Source of the DNA: Bacteroidales bacterium UBA6244
GTDB taxonomy: Bacteria; Bacteroidota; Bacteroidia; Bacteroidales; F082
Length of the DNA: 64,000 nucleotides
Direction of reading: 5' to 3'
NCBI GenBank assembly: GCA_002440885.1
Contig: DJVY01000002.1
Coordinates: 1 to 64,000, forward strand
Shown here: piece after piece, positions 60,474-64,000 of the stretch
How the letters are laid out: every line of letters starts with the position of its first letter
Position numbering within the stretch: the stretch's first letter is position 1
Notes under the pieces: model-generated
What the model was told of the DNA's origin: nothing
Seen by the model: the letters and a program-made list of their open reading frames with translations, nothing else
Database searches by the model: none
Made by a program: the position numbers and the translations under genes

Positions 60474-62972
60474 ATGAACTACCAGAATACACCCCAATTA
60501 CAACTCGCTTTCGACTTTGTTGAATACACGGGCAAACATGTTTTCCTCACTGGAAAGGCCGGCACTGGCAAAACCACTTTTTTGCAAGAAGTTAAAAATA
60601 AAACATTTAAACGCATGGTGGTGGTTGCCCCAACAGGTGTGGCTGCAATCAATGCAGGGGGCGTGACCATTCATTCTTTTTTTCAACTGCCTTTTGGCCC
60701 AATCATACCCGGATTCCAATCTGCTGAAAACAAATCAGGCGGCAATTCCTTTGGTGGTGATGGAGGACACCGGTTCAGCAAGCAGAAAATAAATATCATC
60801 CGAAGTCTCGACCTGTTGGTGATTGATGAAATCAGCATGGTTCGTTCCGATATGCTCGATGGTATTGATGCTGTGCTACGTCGCCACCGCCGCTCGAATA
60901 AACCTTTTGGCGGGGTTCAACTGCTAATGATAGGCGATTTACGACAACTCTCACCGGTGGTTAAAGAAAACGAATGGGCTTTGTTGCAAAAACACTACCA
61001 CTCACCTTATTTCTACAACAGCAAAGCGCTGATGCAAACAGAGTATGTAGGCATTGAACTCGATCGGGTTTTTCGCCAAAGTGATGATCGCTTTATAAAA
61101 TTACTCAATGAAGTAAGAGGAAATCGGTTAACCGAACAAACCATTTTCGAACTCAACAAAAGATACATTTCAGGTTATCAGGTTGAAGAAGGCACGATAC
61201 AGCTAACAACACACAACTATAAGGCCCGCGAAATAAACGACAAAAAACTAGATGAACTTGGGACTAAAAACCAAGTGTTTAAAGCAAAAATAACCGGCAA
61301 TTTCCCTGAATACATCTACCCTACCGATGCTGTTTTGGAGATGAAAACAGGCGCACAGGTCATGTTTATAAAAAATGATCCAAGTCCGTTAAAAAATTTC
61401 TATAATGGGAAAATCGGAATTATCGTTGATATGGAGGAGGATTTGATTCGGGTGCAATGTCCTGACGAAGAAGATGCGATAGCCGTTACACCTCTTGAAT
61501 GGAACAACATCAAATACGGGCTCAACGACGAAACCAAGGAAATAACAGAAAGCATTGACGGAACCTTTACACAAATTCCGTTGAAGTTAGCCTGGGCTAT
61601 TACCATTCACAAAAGTCAGGGGCTTACATTCGAAAAAGCAGTAATTGATGCAGAAGACGCCTTTGCTCACGGGCAGGTATATGTTGCCCTCAGCCGATGC
61701 CGGTCGCTCGATGGGCTTATTCTGAGTTCACCACTGCGTCCCGAAGCCATTAAACATGACAAATCTGTTGATAATTTCTCGGAAAAAATTGAAAACAACC
61801 AACCCGATGAAAAAAGTCTGAACCAGCAAAAACACCTGTATCAGGAAGACTTGCTGCTCGGTCTCTTCGATTTTGAAAGCCTGCAAATAGGACTGTACAC
61901 TTTAATGAAAATAAACCGTGAACACCGAAACACCCTGCCCGCGTCGTATACGGATAGTATTTCAAACCTGACGAATACTTTTAAAAAAGAGCTCACCGAA
62001 GTAGGATCTGCTTTTAAGCAACAAATAAAGCGTTTACATACACAAAATCAGCAAGATGAAATAAACACCGCCTTACAGGAACGCATTCAGAAAGCCTCTC
62101 TGTATTTTTCTGAAAAGCTGGATAACATCCTTATTAAAGTGCTGAAAGAAACAGAACCCGATATGGATAACCGACAGACTAAAAAGACCATCACAGAGCA
62201 AATAGACCGGATTTTTGAAGAAGCCACGTTCAAGCTGGAATGTCTGGAAGCCTGCAAAAATGGGTTTGAAATAAAAACATACCTTAACCGTCGTGCCAAA
62301 GCCATGATACCGGATCAACAAAAAAAGAAAAGAACCCCGGTACCGGCCGTTATAAACCCAAAAGAAACTACTCACCCCGAATTATACAAAAAGCTTCGCA
62401 AATGGCGTGAATCTGAAGCCGGTGGAAAAAACACGTATACCGTACTGCCGATAAAATCAATAATTGAAATAGCCAACCAAGCACCGGTAAACTTGAACAA
62501 ATTGGGGAAAATTCATGGAATAGGCAAAAGGAAACTGGAGCAATATGGCGAACAGATTATCAACATTGTATTGGAAACCCTTCCAGAAAACGAGCGCAGC
62601 AGCAAAATAGAAGAAGAAATTGAAGTTAAAACCACCAAAGCCAGAACCTATGAAGTAAGCTTTGATCTGTGGAAATCAGGACTATCGCCCGAAGAAATAG
62701 CAAAAGAACGCGGTTTGGTGCCCTCAACTGTTTATGGCCATTTGGTCAGATTTGTAGCTACGGGCGATATCGATATAGAAAAATTAGTTTCTCTGGAAAA
62801 ACTAAAAACTATTGAAGAGCTTTTTACCGAATGTGGTCCGATAACCTTATCAGAAGCTCGCTCTATTTTAGGCGAAGAATATGATTTCTGGGAACTCAGA
62901 TATATCAAAGAATCCATGACCTTTCCCGAAGAAACAGATCCGCAAAAAGCCTCTGGAGATCAAAATGAATAA
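60474..62972 (+). CDS. PIF1-like helicase with HRDC and helix-turn-helix C terminus
   Basis: SF1B DNA helicase of 832 residues. Walker A GKAGTGKTT (27-35), APTGVAAINAGGVTIHSFF (motif Ia), Walker B VIDEISMV, MIGDLRQLSPV and IHKSQGLTFEKAVIDAE with YVALSRCRS belong to the Pif1/RecD2-like core (1-430). The middle (about 440-640) is a charged helical region. An HRDC domain (about 640-700: LYKKLRKWRESEAGG, then LGKIHGIGKRKLEQYGEQI) and an HTH_40-type domain (about 720-810: WKSGLSPEEIAKERGLVPST) follow, an arrangement known from RecQ. It may unwind DNA at stalled forks or G-quadruplexes. Monocistronic. Confidence 0.9.
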   Translation: MNYQNTPQLQLAFDFVEYTGKHVFLTGKAGTGKTTFLQEVKNKTFKRMVVVAPTGVAAINAGGVTIHSFFQLPFGPIIPGFQSAENKSGGNSFGGDGGHRFSKQKINIIRSLDLLVIDEISMVRSDMLDGIDAVLRRHRRSNKPFGGVQLLMIGDLRQLSPVVKENEWALLQKHYHSPYFYNSKALMQTEYVGIELDRVFRQSDDRFIKLLNEVRGNRLTEQTIFELNKRYISGYQVEEGTIQLTTHNYKAREINDKKLDELGTKNQVFKAKITGNFPEYIYPTDAVLEMKTGAQVMFIKNDPSPLKNFYNGKIGIIVDMEEDLIRVQCPDEEDAIAVTPLEWNNIKYGLNDETKEITESIDGTFTQIPLKLAWAITIHKSQGLTFEKAVIDAEDAFAHGQVYVALSRCRSLDGLILSSPLRPEAIKHDKSVDNFSEKIENNQPDEKSLNQQKHLYQEDLLLGLFDFESLQIGLYTLMKINREHRNTLPASYTDSISNLTNTFKKELTEVGSAFKQQIKRLHTQNQQDEINTALQERIQKASLYFSEKLDNILIKVLKETEPDMDNRQTKKTITEQIDRIFEEATFKLECLEACKNGFEIKTYLNRRAKAMIPDQQKKKRTPVPAVINPKETTHPELYKKLRKWRESEAGGKNTYTVLPIKSIIEIANQAPVNLNKLGKIHGIGKRKLEQYGEQIINIVLETLPENERSSKIEEEIEVKTTKARTYEVSFDLWKSGLSPEEIAKERGLVPSTVYGHLVRFVATGDIDIEKLVSLEKLKTIEELFTECGPITLSEARSILGEEYDFWELRYIKESMTFPEETDPQKASGDQNE

Positions 62973-63022
62973 TTGATTTGTTAAACATTTCTAATAAATC
63001 ACTTTACTTTCAATCTTGGTTG

Positions 63023-63030
63023 TAACTTTG
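63023..63030 (+). promoter_or_regulatory. Candidate -7 promoter element for the small lipoprotein gene
   Basis: TAACTTTG ends 21 nt before the ATG at 63052. Confidence 0.55.
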
Positions 63031-63051
63031 CGGGTCTAAAAATAAGTTTTC

Positions 63052-63456
63052 ATGAAACGTAAATTCTTCTTATTCTTTTTGGTGGTCTCCACCTTATCAT
63101 TTTTCATCTCCTGCTCAGGCAGCTCCGAGAGCAGGTTCGTGGGAACATGGAAAGCTCAAAAAGTTGAAACAGATTTTAATGAAACGCGAACCACCCCTGA
63201 AATGATTGCCCAAGTGGTTGAAATGCAAAAGCAAACTTACTTCAGGATGGTAAACGACAGTGTAATGAGCATTATCTCAAAAAACAACACCCACGAAGCC
63301 AAGTGGAAATACGACAAGGAAAATAAAACAATCAGCTACTATTTCAGCAACATGAAAGGTGTTCCCAACATTTTAGGAAGATATGAAGACGGAAAAATTG
63401 TGGCTGAGTCGAACGTTCCGATTGGAAAAATTACCATCTATTACGAAAAAGAATAG
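63052..63456 (+). CDS. Small lipocalin-like lipoprotein
   Basis: Predicted lipoprotein of 134 residues: MKRKFFLFFLVVSTLSFFISC with lipidated Cys21. After a Ser-rich linker, FVGTWKAQKVETDF begins a beta-rich domain whose start (GTW) and strand pattern are those of small lipocalin-like domains of Bacteroidota (such as DUF4488 or DUF5004 types). The family cannot be named with confidence. No catalytic residue. Its stop is 1 bp from the convergent lnt gene. Confidence 0.78.
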   Translation: MKRKFFLFFLVVSTLSFFISCSGSSESRFVGTWKAQKVETDFNETRTTPEMIAQVVEMQKQTYFRMVNDSVMSIISKNNTHEAKWKYDKENKTISYYFSNMKGVPNILGRYEDGKIVAESNVPIGKITIYYEKE

Positions 63457-63457
63457 C

Positions 63458-64000
63458 CTAAACAAGTGATTTCCGCTTGCGCAAAAAGCCTTGTGTAACA
63501 GCTATTAGCAAGACCATAACACTTATAAAACCTGACACCCTTCCAAGGTAATCACCATTTTTTACATAGTAAGTCATTTTGGTGTTGGCAAAAAGTTCCT
63601 GCGAAATAACAGCAGGTTGCCAATAAGGTGTTTTTTGCAGGATATCGCCACGCTGATTGATAAAAGCAGAAATTCCGGTATTTGCCGAACGGGCCACACT
63701 ACGTCGGGTTTCGATGGCACGCAACACTGAAAACCACAGATGCTGCCTGTGGCCGGGTGAATTTCCCCACCACCCGTCGTTGGTAATCACAACAACCAAA
63801 CCTGAGCCCAGTCGTACCGAATTAGCCACAAATTCTCCGTATACAGATTCGTAACAAATCACTGGGCTGATGCCCTTTTCAGTCGTCTCACGCGAAAAAA
63901 CCATCGGATAATCTTCCTTCTTCAAAGTGCCAACCGTACCCCCCAAATCCAAGGCCAAACCTTCAAGCGGTTTTAAAATTCCCCATGAGGGCATAATTTC
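63458..64000 (-). CDS. lnt: Apolipoprotein N-acyltransferase, C-terminal part (5' end outside window)
   Basis: Only the last 181 codons are in the window; the frame is open to base 64000. The nitrilase-like domain is clear: the catalytic Cys in SPVICYESVYGEF, TNDGWWGNSPGHRQHLWFS, RAIETRRSVARSANTGIS, then a last transmembrane helix (SGFISVMVLLIAVTQGF) and basic tail RKRKSLV. Lnt adds the third acyl chain to lipoproteins in the inner membrane. Several lipoproteins are encoded in the window, so it is a fitting neighbour. The upstream catalytic Glu and Lys lie outside. Confidence 0.94.
   Translation of the reverse strand, partial: EIMPSWGILKPLEGLALDLGGTVGTLKKEDYPMVFSRETTEKGISPVICYESVYGEFVANSVRLGSGLVVVITNDGWWGNSPGHRQHLWFSVLRAIETRRSVARSANTGISAFINQRGDILQKTPYWQPAVISQELFANTKMTYYVKNGDYLGRVSGFISVMVLLIAVTQGFLRKRKSLV

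Overview
The window is chromosomal DNA of a free-living member of the Bacteroidota, most like the Bacteroidales/Marinilabiliales side of the phylum. Five things in the sequence point there. (1) Secreted proteins end in type IX secretion (T9SS) type A sorting domains. (2) The -7 element TAnnTTTG lies just upstream of about twenty start codons, and Shine-Dalgarno sequences are mostly weak. (3) Several families are typical of the phylum: DUF4292, DUF5684, DUF6249, LytS/LytTR pairs and a two-component propeller sensor. (4) Almost every predicted signal peptidase I site is followed by Gln. (5) atpD-atpC stand apart from the rest of the ATP synthase genes. I see no rRNA, tRNA, CRISPR array, prophage or intact insertion sequence. 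Nearly all genes are core metabolism, envelope, secretion or regulation.

Layout. 1-1314: LytS kinase (5' truncated by the window) and LytTR regulator. 1315-1927: gene-poor spacer with small tandem repeats and a decayed reading frame. 1928-3886: T9SS subtilisin. 3932-8152 (minus): operon dut / TPR protein / DUF4292 lipoprotein / EnvC-like factor. 8462-10839: malate dehydrogenase, sirtuin, DUF1648 membrane protein. 10903-15045 (minus): QueD, T9SS endonuclease, MntP-like protein, free-Met-sulfoxide reductase, tryptophanase with a long structured leader. 15718-21782: MacB-type ABC transporter divergent from an NtrC-type regulator and its kinase. 21900-27047: a 1715-residue hybrid sensor. 27131-29491: nitroreductase, M28/glutaminyl-cyclase-like lipoprotein, YgjV-GNAT fusion. 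29531-32434: ATPase remnant, ArsC-like protein, fumarase, MazF-type toxin-antitoxin pair. 32531-38736: PBP1A, unknown protein, atpDC, comF, CarboxypepD_reg-like protein. 38858-42115: T9SS protein, Omp85-like barrel, small membrane protein, lipoprotein. 42236-50543: branched-chain acyl-CoA (leucine/isovalerate) degradation cluster. 50714-55987: PpiD-like chaperone, RodA, PBP2. 56205-64000: C10 cysteine protease, lipoproteins, LuxE-like enzyme, PIF1-type helicase, and the 3' part of lnt.

How the genes fit together. The secreted subtilisin, C10 protease and endonuclease would break down external protein and nucleic acid. Tryptophanase and the leucine cluster would then burn the amino acids: methylcrotonyl-CoA carboxylase, methylglutaconyl-CoA hydratase, an HMG-CoA-lyase-like protein and a 3-oxoacid CoA-transferase, feeding acetyl-CoA into a TCA cycle represented here by mdh and fumC. 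Envelope genes (PBP1A, PBP2, RodA, EnvC-like, lnt, PpiD-like, DUF4292, Omp85-like) form a second theme.

I found no clearly new multi-gene system. The observations most worth following are: the HMG-CoA-lyase-like protein without the usual catalytic Cys in an otherwise complete leucine pathway; the very large propeller sensor that ends in an HPt domain with no DNA-binding output; the candidate sigma-54 promoter of the ABC transporter; the YgjV-GNAT fusion; the structured tryptophanase leader; and the run of Gln+1 exported proteins together with a glutaminyl-cyclase-like lipoprotein.
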